Below, in pieces: positions 38,001 through 46,523 of a DNA stretch of 64,000 nucleotides. The DNA comes from an uncultured Prevotellaceae bacterium. GTDB lineage: Bacteria; Bacteroidota; Bacteroidia; Bacteroidales; Bacteroidaceae. Location of the stretch: the NCBI GenBank assembly GCA_902790625.1, contig CADASP010000007.1, positions 1 through 64,000 of the forward strand. The letters run 5' to 3'. The notes beneath the pieces are model-generated. The model was given only the letters and a program-made list of their open reading frames with translations, was not told the origin of the DNA and ran no database searches. The stretch's first letter is position 1, and each line of letters opens with the position of its first letter. A program made the position numbers and the translations under genes.

Positions 38001-39835
38001 CCATCCATCGTGTAGGTGTGGCCGTTGAAGTCTACGGTCAGCCCCGTGGTGTACTTGCCCTGTGCCACTTTGATGCCATTGCCGACGCAGTCGGCCAGCA
38101 GGATGATGGCCGCGCCATCCGCAGCGGCGGCGAAAGCGGCCTCCAGCGTGGCATAGAACTTTGCAGCATAATCGCTGTTCTTAATCATGGCAACAGGGCT
38201 GTAGGTCTCAGTCTTTTCGGCCGAAGTATAAGCGGGGAACACCAAGTTGCCAGCGTACCCGCTATTGTTGTTCATCAGTATGCAGACTTCGTCGATAGCC
38301 TCGATGTAGTTCAACTTGAGGTCAACCTTGGTTTCATCGGTGGGATAGTAAACGCCCATCGGCTCCTGCTTCAGATGGCCGTACATCACATTGCCTGTGA
38401 CGGTGGCAGAGAAATCCACATTCTGGGCAGACTGTACATGTACATAACGCTGCTGCTTGATGCCGTCATTCGTGTCATCCCTGAACGTGTTGTTGGTGAT
38501 AATCAACACAGCACCTGCTACAGGAGTTATCTGGATGGCATCCCAATCGCAATTGCTGAACGAGCAGCCTGTAATGGTGGCTGTGCCTTCAAGACTGTTG
38601 CCATAGATTGCTGACAGCTTACTATTAGCGTTATGTATGCTCTCGAAGTTCACGTTCTGAACACTGCCACCTGCCTTGTTGACATAGACAGCAGAATTGC
38701 CGCTGATGGTCTTACCGTCGCCGTCGAGGGTCACACCGGCTGGTAGATACACACTTCCAAGGTCGCTGAGGTCAGCCAGCAGGGTGATTGTATCGCCGTT
38801 ATTTGCAGCAGCAACGGCTTCTGCAAGAGATGCGTAATAGGTGTCATTGATTTTGGCAACAGGAGGATTACCTTCAAATACGGTGTAAAAGCCATTGTTG
38901 TTGACTAAGCTATAGCCTTCTGCGAGATAGTTAGTTACATCATCTGTGAATGTTCCACCAGAAATGTTAAGGGCATCTTTGCCATTCAAAACGACCACCC
39001 TACCAGTGTAAGTGCCACTCGTCACATTGATGCGAGCACTACTTGCGCCACCTCTGTTGACGATAACGCCTTCGTCACTTCCTGTTGATGTACTGATAAA
39101 GGTGTTGTCTTCAAGCGTGATTGTGCCAGTATATCCATCCTTATAATCACGCAATGCATATTTACCCGTAGTGATTTGGCAATTCTTGATGAGAACAGTA
39201 CCGGTAAAGCCGCCCGAGTCGCCTGTCTTTATGTTGAAGCCAGCCGTGACATTATTGGTTGCAACGATGTTCTCAAACACCACTTCCGAAGACAAATCAC
39301 CTTGAATCAGACGGGTATTCTCAACTGTCAGATTTTTTATGGTTGCTCCGTACAAGGGGCCATCACCAATATTCATGAACCAATTATCAGAACTTGCATC
39401 TGACCCAGTATATGTACAATCTTGTATTGTCAGGTTATGCGGATAGTGTTGAGGCTTAATAGCATCTTTAGCTGCACTATTGACAAATGCTATGTTTTTC
39501 AGAGTAACGGAAGCACCATTAGAGGGACTGCCATTATTGCCACGTAAACCATCAACAATGATTTGTGCATCAACAGTGTAATTTGAAGTTGCATCCTTCT
39601 GCCCGTCAATTGTAAGCTGGAAGTTGGCAACTTCTTGAATCGTCACGGTTTCACCGCTTATGTCGCTAAGCAGGTTGATGGTTTGTGCTCCACCTAAATC
39701 TTTTGCCGCATTGACAGCTTCCTGCAGCGTTGCATACCCTGTGTCCCCAATCTTAGCCACGTCGTCAGCCCATGCAGCAGCTATCGGCAACATGGTAGCG
39801 AAGATGGCCATGAGGAGTTTTCTCATTTTTTTCAT
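32057..39835 (-). CDS. Giant modular surface protein with dockerin-like C-terminus
   Basis: A 2592-aa exported protein (signal peptide to about residue 24). Nine related modules each open with a segment such as VAMIGETGYKTLAAAVAA followed by GDTITLLAD, at about residues 25, 325, 545, 800, 1080, 1530, 1845, 1925 and 2280. The sequence between them is rich in short beta-strand repeats (VTISGGTF, ITISGN-like), as in right-handed beta-helix adhesins or glycan-binding proteins. Modules three and nine share almost identical blocks (GHTYTMDG, VGSTGTQTQAFQLLKDN). The end, about residues 2520-2585, resembles a type I dockerin: GNVNRDSNVDFADVQAIVN and a second Asp-rich loop. Dockerins bind cohesins in cellulosomes, but outside them their partner is usually unknown. 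No catalytic motif is seen. Confidence 0.82.
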   Translation of the reverse strand: MKKMRKLLMAIFATMLPIAAAWADDVAKIGDTGYATLQEAVNAAKDLGGAQTINLLSDISGETVTIQEVANFQLTIDGQKDATSNYTVDAQIIVDGLRGNNGSPSNGASVTLKNIAFVNSAAKDAIKPQHYPHNLTIQDCTYTGSDASSDNWFMNIGDGPLYGATIKNLTVENTRLIQGDLSSEVVFENIVATNNVTAGFNIKTGDSGGFTGTVLIKNCQITTGKYALRDYKDGYTGTITLEDNTFISTSTGSDEGVIVNRGGASSARINVTSGTYTGRVVVLNGKDALNISGGTFTDDVTNYLAEGYSLVNNNGFYTVFEGNPPVAKINDTYYASLAEAVAAANNGDTITLLADLSDLGSVYLPAGVTLDGDGKTISGNSAVYVNKAGGSVQNVNFESIHNANSKLSAIYGNSLEGTATITGCSFSNCDWDAIQITPVAGAVLIITNNTFRDDTNDGIKQQRYVHVQSAQNVDFSATVTGNVMYGHLKQEPMGVYYPTDETKVDLKLNYIEAIDEVCILMNNNSGYAGNLVFPAYTSAEKTETYSPVAMIKNSDYAAKFYATLEAAFAAAADGAAIILLADCVGNGIKVAQGKYTTGLTVDFNGHTYTMDGAMVGSTGTQTQAFQLLKDNKITFKNGTITSEKAKILVQNYSNLTLEGMTLTLNNSSYSSAYTLSNNNGNVVIDGSTINANPAGGFAFDVCRYSSYPSVSVEVKDNSTINGNIEIFASNNDAKDGFGLTLTSGTISGNIVMDATAAAAMAATPDKVTITKSEAFSQAAPEGYKWVCTDGTCALAACEYVAQYGDKKYESLQEALDAAEAENPENIVIELLSDATLDITARANVLSIGTESTQSITINGNNHTLTFNQKNSDWNDVSTANDEVTKLILNDMSITNSGYNNGPWNRHDINFNCAVELNNVTSDKALAFKNDAKLKNVEITETGDVYGIWIQTNGQNVSIDGLTMNVPNGRGIAVKDQYVNSAPAETTTLSITNSTFTTGKKAAILVTAKYGAAIEASGLDIENVAADNVNAVWVDEDLAGQYGDIAFTSEDETMVPEGGVAAYKAALATNGNIDGYYKTFAAAIEAAAAAQSVVLLQDIDLGAESLSISKALTIDGGGQYGITSSATQAVLLTGNGAATFKDVAIVASAGHGIQAGNDDAAYSGQLTLDGATLTVAKRGIRVYNEDTGFGIAVDGSVIQSNVADPTTIYTTGNDAMALSLGTTDGKGYTVTINNSELKGFSYDINSVTSGSNLTVTMTGGKTYGRAALNVWGSNNTFTLDGVEVHGLNNETGSTEAFACIVEYKDATDNNYNINGVTFIANLSEAAISTVGSSATQQMVDLRGTGATMKITGNTTYTCNSEERGGLFYNEGTLETSTVLMDATAKGNLEQLIKKATVASEPDANGLYAVTYVSEVYYYWIANGVEDGENCDFVQPFIEGWLADGEFIRLKKDVTLTGNIACQLESGLFTLTQGDFSITKGDYTVTLKAGVSVVTDKQTDIFSAADAANYTVVETEVNGKYTYSVEELPNVAMIGETGYKTLAAAVAAVPTDGTETTITMIANEIISVSGYALTVAANQNVVLDLNGHQVVGTCETSGTSALIRNLGTLTIQDSSDTNVDGTGDGKLIAGASSTWTWDGTDNYAGSYASNLIRNEGTLVVNSGFLNNISTGSAAYAIDNYSAGKVTINGGKVDAAKASAIRMFYVKGGSLTVNGGTVGHYNSDDNCSYYGIQVMSGENANVSVTGGTIAGEYALYANNTGGSIAVSGGTCDGYVGFGSAGPSDISISGGTFTCWVGTWGSQTGFISGGEFLERVEAVYCAEGFICSEEPNADGYYTIKEGSYVALVGDYGYETFTSAAIDANGKTAITLLADISEGYIMTAGETLMVALNGHTLTVNPPADYDLVTSEPDANGVTTYTLVEKPDVAMIGEIGYKSLKAAVAAAVEGDTITLIADDRSLEDGSELEINKSLTITGAKAENGEPLYTIFGKSTATGTNDIFITGSGTVTLSNLKIKNFGNDANTNPGHAPVYVSTNFTGTVALVNVYISDFNRGGIFLYGGAFEVNDCYIDCANSRSGAFTKGIEIKGSATGTIDNTLICNMERSSNSYMSGGIEVMGSGDVEIKDCTILSNNDSHSSTNATYGIVVAPVGQHDPSGGSLQVTGTMIDCENACLSVEAENYEVTLDDCDFSNYIANWSSSSSTTTSSITINSGSYAKDIYAEAGTIYIKGGEFSNFAPDTEEGASIQISGGTFDAPVLEEYCAPGFIPVEIEEGVYSVKEGAFVAEIDGTKYESLEAAFAAAQDGETITLLADCAGNGIKVPQGKFTTGLTVDFDGHTYTMDGSLVGSTGTQTQAFQLLKDNTIVFKNGTIVADSEGVQMMIQNYSNITLDNMTLDATVGTNSIDYVLSTNNGSTTINDTKITAKEGHTAFDACSGWGGYQSNAVEVTGESVITGLVEISYYGQEGTTPASLALTSGTLNGSLVMAEGADKANVTKGESFEVDAPEGYKWSCENGTCTLVAFKIGNVNRDSNVDFADVQAIVNIILDMVPEGANYDMDASNVDGIVDEDGNYTISISDVTALIKLITSVEEPVVEP

Positions 39836-39932
39836 AAGCTTTTCGTTTGTTTTTGGTTAATATTGTTTTAAATCAATTATCTAGTTTAAACGGAAAAAGT
39901 TGTCGGCGTTAGGTAACACACCAATTCCGCTG

Positions 39933-39964
39933 CAAATATACAAATTCTATGCATTTCAGCCAAA
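39933..39964 (-). promoter_or_regulatory. Promoter of the giant surface protein gene
   Basis: On the minus strand, TTTG (39964-39961), a 20-base spacer and TATATTTG (39940-39933), followed by CAGC. It leaves a leader of about 90 bases. The rest of the 390-base gap up to 40227 holds only a terminator (40157-40199) and AT-rich DNA. Confidence 0.7.
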
Positions 39965-40156
39965 TAAAATGACAAGAATCTTTCAACAAACAGAAAAAAA
40001 GTTGTTCGACTGGACGGTTGGAAGGAAATAATCGACAGGTATGGAACAAGAATAGGTGTTGGGAAACGAATGTGCCTATTACTGAAATCAATAAAATTCG
40101 TGAGCAAAATTATAAGCAATTAGAAAAATTCGTTTCTAAAAACAAAGTATTAAAAA

Positions 40157-40199
40157 CCACCCCTTGCACCCTCGTTGATAGGAGGGATGCAAGGGGTGG
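40157..40199 (-). terminator. Terminator of the Omp28-like operon
   Basis: Arms 40157-40173 and 40182-40199 (CCACCCCTTGCACCCTC and complement, one bulge). On the minus strand it starts 29 bases after the stop of the last operon gene and is followed by TTTTTAA. Confidence 0.85.
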
Positions 40200-40227
40200 G
40201 GGAGCGCTATGCAAGCAGGAGTGGTGA

Positions 40228-43200
40228 TTACTTCACCAGCTTCTTGCTGCCGTTGTGGATGAGGACACCCTTCTGGGCGTTCTTCAGCTGCTGGCCGTTC
40301 AGGTTGTAGAAACGTTGAACGTTGGACGTTGAACGTTGAACGTCGTCGATGCCACTGATGACGGCCACGGGGGCGGCATTGCTCAGCGGCGACTCGCCCT
40401 CGGCATAGACGGCGGTGACGTGGTAGGTGTGCAGCCCTGAGGCGAAGGCATCAGTAGGATGCTCGAAGCTGGTGGCTTCGGCATCGGCGGTGCCCACGAG
40501 CTGATGGTCGCAGTAGATGTTGTAGCCCTTCAGCGTGAGCGGTCGGCCTTCGTAGCTGATGTCGTCGAGCATGAAGATGCCGCCGTTCTGCGAGTTGCAG
40601 TGGATGGCGAAATACTTGGCTCCTGCGGGCAGCGTGGCGGCGAAGCGTCCGAAGTAGTTCTTCGGGGCCTCATACTCGTCGACGACTTGGTCGGCGTTGA
40701 AGTCGGTCACCTGGTTGCCCGTGGTGCTGTAGCGCACCTCGAAGGTCTCGTTCCACACGCCGGCAAGGCTCTCTGCGTAGATGCGGATGGTCTGCTCCTC
40801 GCCCGACAGTTCGGGCGAGATGAGCCAGTCGTTGTTCTTGTTGCCCGGCGCATTGTTGGCCTTGAAGCAAGCCAGGAACTGCGTGCCACTGTTGGCCTCA
40901 AACTGCGGGTACTGCCTCATCTGTGCCTCGGTGACCCCCGCCTCGCGGAAGTTGAAGGTGAGGAACGCCTGTGGCTGTCCAGCTCCGGGCCACCACAGTC
41001 CGTTGATGCCGGCTGTGGCGCAGTTGTCGCGGTCGTAGTTGCCCCACTGTCCGAAGGTGGACTGGAAGCTGTCGTAACCCTCGAAGCTCTCGGTGACCTC
41101 GTTGCGCCCGCTGACGGGTGTCCACACGAGGGTGCTCTTGCCATCGGCATTGGTGGCCACTAATGAGGCAACGGCCTCTAACTGAGAGGGTACCACCACC
41201 AGCGGCAGCTGCTCGGTGGTGTTGTCGCTGAGGTCGAGGTCGGCGGCATAGTCGACGGTGGCCCACACCAGTGTCTGCTCTGGGTCGGTGGCCTTGGTGG
41301 CGTAGGTGAAGTCGAAACGCTGGCGACCGAAAGGCTCCACGGCTTCATTCTGCTCAAAAGTCTTCACCTGCTGTCCGTTGACATAGATGCTCACGGTGTA
41401 GTCGTTGGCCGTCTGTTCGCCCACATTGTGCGTGGTGACGCTGATGCGTGCTGGCTGTCCGGCGGTGGTGCGGCGCTGCACGTCGGCATAGGCCGTCATG
41501 TTGCAGGCCACTACGTTGCGGAAGTTCACGTCGTCGATGGCGACGAGTCGCAGCTTGGGGTCGTTAAGCTCTGCCACGAACGAGGCGGTGATGTACTTGG
41601 CATCCTTATAGGCCGAGAGGTCGATGGCGTAGGTGATGAATTCCTCGACCTGCATGGTGGCGTAGTCGACGGTGAGCAGCGTGTCGGCGCGTGCCTCACC
41701 ATTCTTCTGTATGGCCACCTTCAGACGGTTTGCGGTGCCGGGGTCGCCAAAGGCGGTGAAAACCAGCTTGGGTGTGTCGGCACCCTCCAGGCTTACCTTG
41801 CCCGACGTGAGTACTGCCCATGCTCCAGCCTTCTCCGACTCGACCGCCGTGAGGCAGTCGTCGCCATCGCTCGACATGCCAGTGTACATCTTCCAGCTCA
41901 CGTCCTGCGTGTTGGAGCGTGTGGCCCAGATGCCTTTCAGCCCAGCGGTGAGGAAATTCTCCATGAAGGGCAATGTGTAGGGAGCACCATAGATGAGGGG
42001 CGCAGCCAGGGCGATGTTGCTCTCGCCCAACTCGTTGAGCGCGTTTACGCCATAGATGACCTGCCCTTGCTGCCCCGTCTGGGCGATGCCCGTCACCTGG
42101 TAGTTCATGTCGCTGATGTTGCTCTTCACCTGTCGCAGCTCGTTGTCTACCACTCCCCACACGTTGTAGGTGAGTTCGTCGGGGTCTACATATCCGTTGT
42201 GCTGACCCTTGGTGGGAGTCTGCCACGAGAGGATGGCTGTGCCATCGAGCTGGTCGGCGAGGGTGACGCTGATGGGCGCGTCGGGCGCATCGGTGCCCAC
42301 ATAGACGGTGGCCTGGGTGGTGAGTCCGGCGCCGGCCTCGTTGAAGGCTGTGACGCTGTAGAGCACCTCGCCGTTCACGGCATCCTCGTCGACGATGGTG
42401 TAGTGCTTGCCCGGCTCAGCATCCTTGATGGTGGTCACCAGGTCGCCATTTTGTCCGCGACGGATGTCGATGGCGGTGAGGCTCTCCAAGGGATTGCCGT
42501 CGTTGGCCACGGTGGGCGCGTCGAAGTCGATGGTGACGATGAGGTCGCCGTCGTCGGCGGGTGTCAGGCGCAGGTTCTTCACGCTGTCGGGGGTGATGAG
42601 CAGCATGCCAGCGGTAATCTGCAGGTTGTCGATGAAGAGCGAGTTCTGCCACTCATTGCTGAGGTCGTGGAATCCAAAGTAGTAGTCGCCCGTTTGCTTC
42701 ACCTTGATTTCGCCTGTCATCTCCATGCCTTGCTGCAGGGATGTCGACACCTCGGTGACGGGTATCAGGAGGTCGTATTGCTGTGGGTCGGTGCCTTGTC
42801 CGCAAGCCACGGCCAGCCGCTGCCGATAGGCGGGCGACACGCCGAAAGCGTCGAACTTGATTTGATAGGCCACGCCCTCCATGAGGTGGAGCGGCGGCGT
42901 GAGGCACCAGTCGTCGATTTGGCCGCCTCGGCTGAAGTCGTGGCGCAAGCGTCCTGTGGTAGAATCGAAGTGGGCGAAGTCCCAGGTGAGACCGTCGCCA
43001 TCGGTGTCGAGGATGGTATAGGCGCTACCCGCATCGGCATCCTCGAAGTCGTCGACGAAGGGCACCATGCGTGCATGGCCATAGCGCACCACGTTGCTGG
43101 CGGTGGTCTCGCACTCCGTGTCGTCTTGCAGGGCCGTCACGCGGTAGTAGTAGCCGTCGTAGTCGGCATCGGTGATGGTCTCGCTGAACTGTGTTCCACT

Positions 43201-44700
43201 GATGCCCGTGGCCACCTTCACGGCGCCGGGATAGCGCACCACGTTGAAGGTCTGCGACCCTGGGTCGGTATATCCGCCCATCTTGCCCTGCGAGGCGTTC
43301 CATGTCAGCGTGTTCAGGCCTGTGGCCTCGTCGCGTGTGAAGACCACGTTGCTGGGCTTGGGTGTGTCGGCGCCAATCCAGGCTTTTGCCCAGTTGCGCT
43401 GTCCTGTCTTGCCATTGGCGGTGAGCTGCACCACCACCTTCTGGCGGCCTGTGCCCTCGGGATAGAGCACGGCAGCCTTCCACTGTCCGGCAGCCCCCTC
43501 GCCCGTGACTGCCTTCTCCTCGTTGTCGTTCACGGTGATGCGGTAGCTGATGTTGCCAGTAAGCTCTTGGCCATCGATGGTGGTGGTGGGCAGGGTGAAG
43601 TTCACGATGCCAGCCGTCCCTTCCGATGCGAAGTTCACCAGCATGTCGGTGAGGGCGGCGGGAGCGTCACCGTCGGGCTCGTCGAGCACATGCAGACAGG
43701 TGTACTCCTCGGCTTCGGGCAGATAGGCGATGAGGGTGGTCTTGCCCGTGGTCACGTCGACCTCGCACAGGCGGCCCATCATCTCCTCGGCTTCCTCGTC
43801 GACCTCGGTGGCCACCATGTAGAGGCGGTCGGTGGTGCGGTCGAAGGTCATGCTCTCGAAGATGGCATAGAAGTTGAAGTCGAGGGTGCCGATGTATGTC
43901 AGGTTGCCCGTGGCCTTGTCAACGCGGCAGAAGCTGCGGTTCTCGGTCACGCCATACATCTCTCCCAGACTGTTGATGGCGAGCATCACGCAGAGCGAGT
44001 CGGAGGAGGTGATGATCTCGCGACTCTGCGTCTCATAGTCGATGCGCATAAAACTCTGTCCGCTGGTGCCTTCGTCTTTCCAACCATAGCAGATGCCCGT
44101 GGTGGGGTCCCAGTCGGCGGCCTTCACGATGAGCGTCTGCTGCGTGCCGCGTGTGCCGTGGTTGCCGGTGGGCTCCCATGTGTCGGTGTCCCACTCGCAG
44201 TACACCCAGTTGTTGCTGCCCAGATAGGGCAGGGGCAGCGACGAGGTGCCGTGCAGCTTATGGTTATAGTAGGCTCCGCGTCCGTTCAGGTCCCAGTCCA
44301 CGGGGGCCATCGTCTCACGCACAAAGCCGTTCTGCTGGCTGAAGCGATAGAAGCCGTAGTCGAGGAGCATGCGCTCGCCGTGCTGGTTATATTGCAGCAT
44401 GCCGCTGAAGGCGAGGGGCTTCTCGCCAGGAGCCACGGGGCGCACAAAGTGGCGTGTGCCGGGCTTCATGCGCAGCAGCTTCGCCTCGTCCATGGGCAGT
44501 GGTATGCCGGTGGCCTTCAGACGTTCCACCAGTCCACGGCCAAAAGCGGTCTCAGTGGCGGCGGGGGCTTTGCTCAGGTTGACAATCTGTGAACCTCCTT
44601 CTGCTGGTTGCAGCCGTTGCCGTGTGGTTTGGGCATGCGAGGGCAGTGCCATCAGCACACATGCCGACAGCACGAGGATAGATGGAAAGTGTTTTTTCAT
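40228..44700 (-). CDS. Secreted cleaved-adhesin/fibronectin-type protein
   Basis: A 1490-aa exported protein (signal peptide ends near PSHAQ), last gene of a seven-gene operon. The N-terminal third has a beta-propeller-like pattern (LYMVATEVDEE, RLCEVDVTTGKTTLI). The middle has fibronectin type III-like repeats (LTWNASQGKMGGYTDPGSQ; SWQTPTKGQHNGYVDPDEL). Three segments resemble the cleaved-adhesin/choice-of-anchor J fold (GDGLTWDFAHFDSTTG, GQIDDWCLTPPL; DNDWLISPELS-like), known from gingipain adhesins. The end is a Prevotella surface tail (FYNLNGQQLKNAQKGVLI) preceded by heptamer-coded VQRSTSNVQR. Probably surface-exposed; the ligand is unknown. Confidence 0.8.
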   Translation of the reverse strand: MKKHFPSILVLSACVLMALPSHAQTTRQRLQPAEGGSQIVNLSKAPAATETAFGRGLVERLKATGIPLPMDEAKLLRMKPGTRHFVRPVAPGEKPLAFSGMLQYNQHGERMLLDYGFYRFSQQNGFVRETMAPVDWDLNGRGAYYNHKLHGTSSLPLPYLGSNNWVYCEWDTDTWEPTGNHGTRGTQQTLIVKAADWDPTTGICYGWKDEGTSGQSFMRIDYETQSREIITSSDSLCVMLAINSLGEMYGVTENRSFCRVDKATGNLTYIGTLDFNFYAIFESMTFDRTTDRLYMVATEVDEEAEEMMGRLCEVDVTTGKTTLIAYLPEAEEYTCLHVLDEPDGDAPAALTDMLVNFASEGTAGIVNFTLPTTTIDGQELTGNISYRITVNDNEEKAVTGEGAAGQWKAAVLYPEGTGRQKVVVQLTANGKTGQRNWAKAWIGADTPKPSNVVFTRDEATGLNTLTWNASQGKMGGYTDPGSQTFNVVRYPGAVKVATGISGTQFSETITDADYDGYYYRVTALQDDTECETTASNVVRYGHARMVPFVDDFEDADAGSAYTILDTDGDGLTWDFAHFDSTTGRLRHDFSRGGQIDDWCLTPPLHLMEGVAYQIKFDAFGVSPAYRQRLAVACGQGTDPQQYDLLIPVTEVSTSLQQGMEMTGEIKVKQTGDYYFGFHDLSNEWQNSLFIDNLQITAGMLLITPDSVKNLRLTPADDGDLIVTIDFDAPTVANDGNPLESLTAIDIRRGQNGDLVTTIKDAEPGKHYTIVDEDAVNGEVLYSVTAFNEAGAGLTTQATVYVGTDAPDAPISVTLADQLDGTAILSWQTPTKGQHNGYVDPDELTYNVWGVVDNELRQVKSNISDMNYQVTGIAQTGQQGQVIYGVNALNELGESNIALAAPLIYGAPYTLPFMENFLTAGLKGIWATRSNTQDVSWKMYTGMSSDGDDCLTAVESEKAGAWAVLTSGKVSLEGADTPKLVFTAFGDPGTANRLKVAIQKNGEARADTLLTVDYATMQVEEFITYAIDLSAYKDAKYITASFVAELNDPKLRLVAIDDVNFRNVVACNMTAYADVQRRTTAGQPARISVTTHNVGEQTANDYTVSIYVNGQQVKTFEQNEAVEPFGRQRFDFTYATKATDPEQTLVWATVDYAADLDLSDNTTEQLPLVVVPSQLEAVASLVATNADGKSTLVWTPVSGRNEVTESFEGYDSFQSTFGQWGNYDRDNCATAGINGLWWPGAGQPQAFLTFNFREAGVTEAQMRQYPQFEANSGTQFLACFKANNAPGNKNNDWLISPELSGEEQTIRIYAESLAGVWNETFEVRYSTTGNQVTDFNADQVVDEYEAPKNYFGRFAATLPAGAKYFAIHCNSQNGGIFMLDDISYEGRPLTLKGYNIYCDHQLVGTADAEATSFEHPTDAFASGLHTYHVTAVYAEGESPLSNAAPVAVISGIDDVQRSTSNVQRFYNLNGQQLKNAQKGVLIHNGSKKLVK
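40312..40343. repeat. Coding heptamer repeat (ACGTTGA)
   Basis: Four 7-bp units plus ACGTCG, inside the end of the preceding gene. On the coding strand it gives DVQRSTSNVQR; three units make one 7-residue peptide period. Confidence 0.92.
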
Positions 44701-44791
44701 AAGTGTTGTTAATTTGTAGTCGTTGAAGGTGGTCTCGCCCTCAACGTTGTTGTTAGTTCTTTCGTTAGTGACGGGTTGCCTTGCGGGGGCA

Positions 44792-46519
44792 TCATCTCAC
44801 CTGCATCTTCACAGTGCGTTGGTGGCCGTCGGCATTGGTCTTGCGCACGATGAGCAATCCTCTTTGCTTCGCATCGAGCTTGCGGCCGTCGAGGGTGAAG
44901 TATTCCGTGCGCTCTTCATTGGTGCTCCCCACGGCGCTGACGCTGTTGGCCTGACTGATGGGGAATCCGGCCTGTTCCACGTTGTCGACGTAGCAGTTCT
45001 TGTTGTTGCTGGGGTCGTCGTTGCTCACGATGGCCACCACCTGCATATTCTCCTTCTGCCATTCGTCGGCCACGCTGAAGGTGACGTGGTGCTCATACTG
45101 GTTGATTTCCCAGTTGATGCGTTCGCCAAAATCGCTGGCAAAGGCGCGGATGACGTGCTTGTGGTAGAAGGCACCCGTGGCCCCCGACTGGTTGACGGCC
45201 TTGACGTCGTCTTCGAGCAGGTAGACGGTGAGCACGGGCGACGGGGCTGTCAGCTCGTCGCGCTTTCCGCTCACCACGACGTGTAGCTGCTTCTGCTCTT
45301 CGTCGAAGTTGGCGCTGATGTTGATGGTGGTGTGGGCCTCGTCCTGCATGCAGAAGCGCATGGCGGCTTCGAGTTCCGACTGCGAGGGACAGGCATGCAG
45401 TTCGGGCCAAATGGGCTTGCGGTCGACCATGATGGCGGGGGCATAGCCCACGCCGAAACGCACGGCCAGCTTCTCGTCGCACGACTTGGTGAGCCAGTCG
45501 GTCTTGTAGCCAGCATGATGGCACACGGCCACGGCGCGGTCTTTGAATTCATCGCGCGAGAGCAACGTGTGCAGATAGCCTGCCACGCGGGGGCAGTTGC
45601 CGCAAGGTTCGGTGGTAAACTCCTCGATGAGAATCTTCTTCACCAAGGCAAACTTGGCCTTGATGGTGTTGTTCGAGGCTGTCTCGTCGGTGCCGTCGTC
45701 GATGGATTGCAGACTGACGATGATGTCGCCGTAGCTGACGGTGGAGCGATTGGGGATTTGGTAGTTCACGGTGGTTTTCTCGCCCCAGTCGAGTGCCACG
45801 TCGAAATGGTGGGCGTATACGTCGTCGCCCATTTCGTATTTCGTCTCAAGGGTGAAGCCTGTGATGGGCTTCAGTCCGTTGTTCACCACGGTGACCTGCA
45901 TCTGGGTCTGCGAAGCGTCGGCAAAGGTGTTGGCCATGGCGGCTGCCAAGCCCAGGTCGTAGTTGGGCAGGTTGTTGCCCTCCACCACGGCCTCCACGCT
46001 GAGGATGCCAGCCTCGCTCATGTCTTGCCAGCGAGCGTCGTGCCCCAGCTGCACCCAGCAGGCGTTCTCCAGCGGGCTGCCCACCACCGACAGTGCTGCC
46101 ACCTCGGCTTTCTGGCGATAGCTCAGACCGACGTAGAGGCCCTGCCCTTGGGCGATGGTGAGGGGTTGGCTAAGCTCGGCCTCGTTCCATCCCTTGGCCA
46201 GCTTGGGCGTGGTCTTGGTGGTGATGATGGCCTCGGCGATGTTGTCGCCGGTGAGCGATGTGCGCACCCACAGACGTAGGCTGTCGACGTTGACCTTCGA
46301 GGCCAGGGCGCCGCGCAGGGCGGTGATGGTGCTGCCCTCGTAGCTGGCCAGCATGTCGGCTGGCAGATAGATGGCAGCACTCACCCACGCCTTGCCCTCG
46401 GTGCTGATGCTGCCCTTGTCGGCAGCCTCGCCTCCGCAGTAGCCTAAGTGTACGGTGCTTTGAGCCTGCATGCCGATGGCCACGAGGGCCATCAGCAGCA
46501 GGGATAGAATGTTTTTCAT
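44792..46519 (-). CDS. Omp28-like outer-membrane protein with CGNC motif
   Basis: A 575-aa exported protein (signal peptide ends near GMQAQ). Residues about 290-480 match the Omp28 family, which has a thioredoxin-like start: LIEEFTTEPCGNCPRVAGYL with the CXXC at about residue 303, then AVAVCHHAGYKTDWL and YAPAIMVDRK (a cis-Pro-like position). The N-terminal half is a beta-sandwich region with VQLGHDARW. The C-terminal tail (YFTLDGRKLDAKQRGLL) is the Prevotella type, without the heptamer repeat. It starts 4 bases after the stop of the upstream 1137-aa gene. Omp28 of Porphyromonas is a surface lipoprotein; an enzyme role has not been shown, so redox activity is inference. Confidence 0.82.
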   Translation of the reverse strand: MKNILSLLLMALVAIGMQAQSTVHLGYCGGEAADKGSISTEGKAWVSAAIYLPADMLASYEGSTITALRGALASKVNVDSLRLWVRTSLTGDNIAEAIITTKTTPKLAKGWNEAELSQPLTIAQGQGLYVGLSYRQKAEVAALSVVGSPLENACWVQLGHDARWQDMSEAGILSVEAVVEGNNLPNYDLGLAAAMANTFADASQTQMQVTVVNNGLKPITGFTLETKYEMGDDVYAHHFDVALDWGEKTTVNYQIPNRSTVSYGDIIVSLQSIDDGTDETASNNTIKAKFALVKKILIEEFTTEPCGNCPRVAGYLHTLLSRDEFKDRAVAVCHHAGYKTDWLTKSCDEKLAVRFGVGYAPAIMVDRKPIWPELHACPSQSELEAAMRFCMQDEAHTTINISANFDEEQKQLHVVVSGKRDELTAPSPVLTVYLLEDDVKAVNQSGATGAFYHKHVIRAFASDFGERINWEINQYEHHVTFSVADEWQKENMQVVAIVSNDDPSNNKNCYVDNVEQAGFPISQANSVSAVGSTNEERTEYFTLDGRKLDAKQRGLLIVRKTNADGHQRTVKMQVR

Positions 46520-46523
46520 GCGT

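Noticed and set aside
44701-44791. A promoter or terminator in the 91-base gap of the Omp28-like operon
   Set aside because: No clear hairpin or TAnnTTTG box could be found, so the gap was kept inside the operon.
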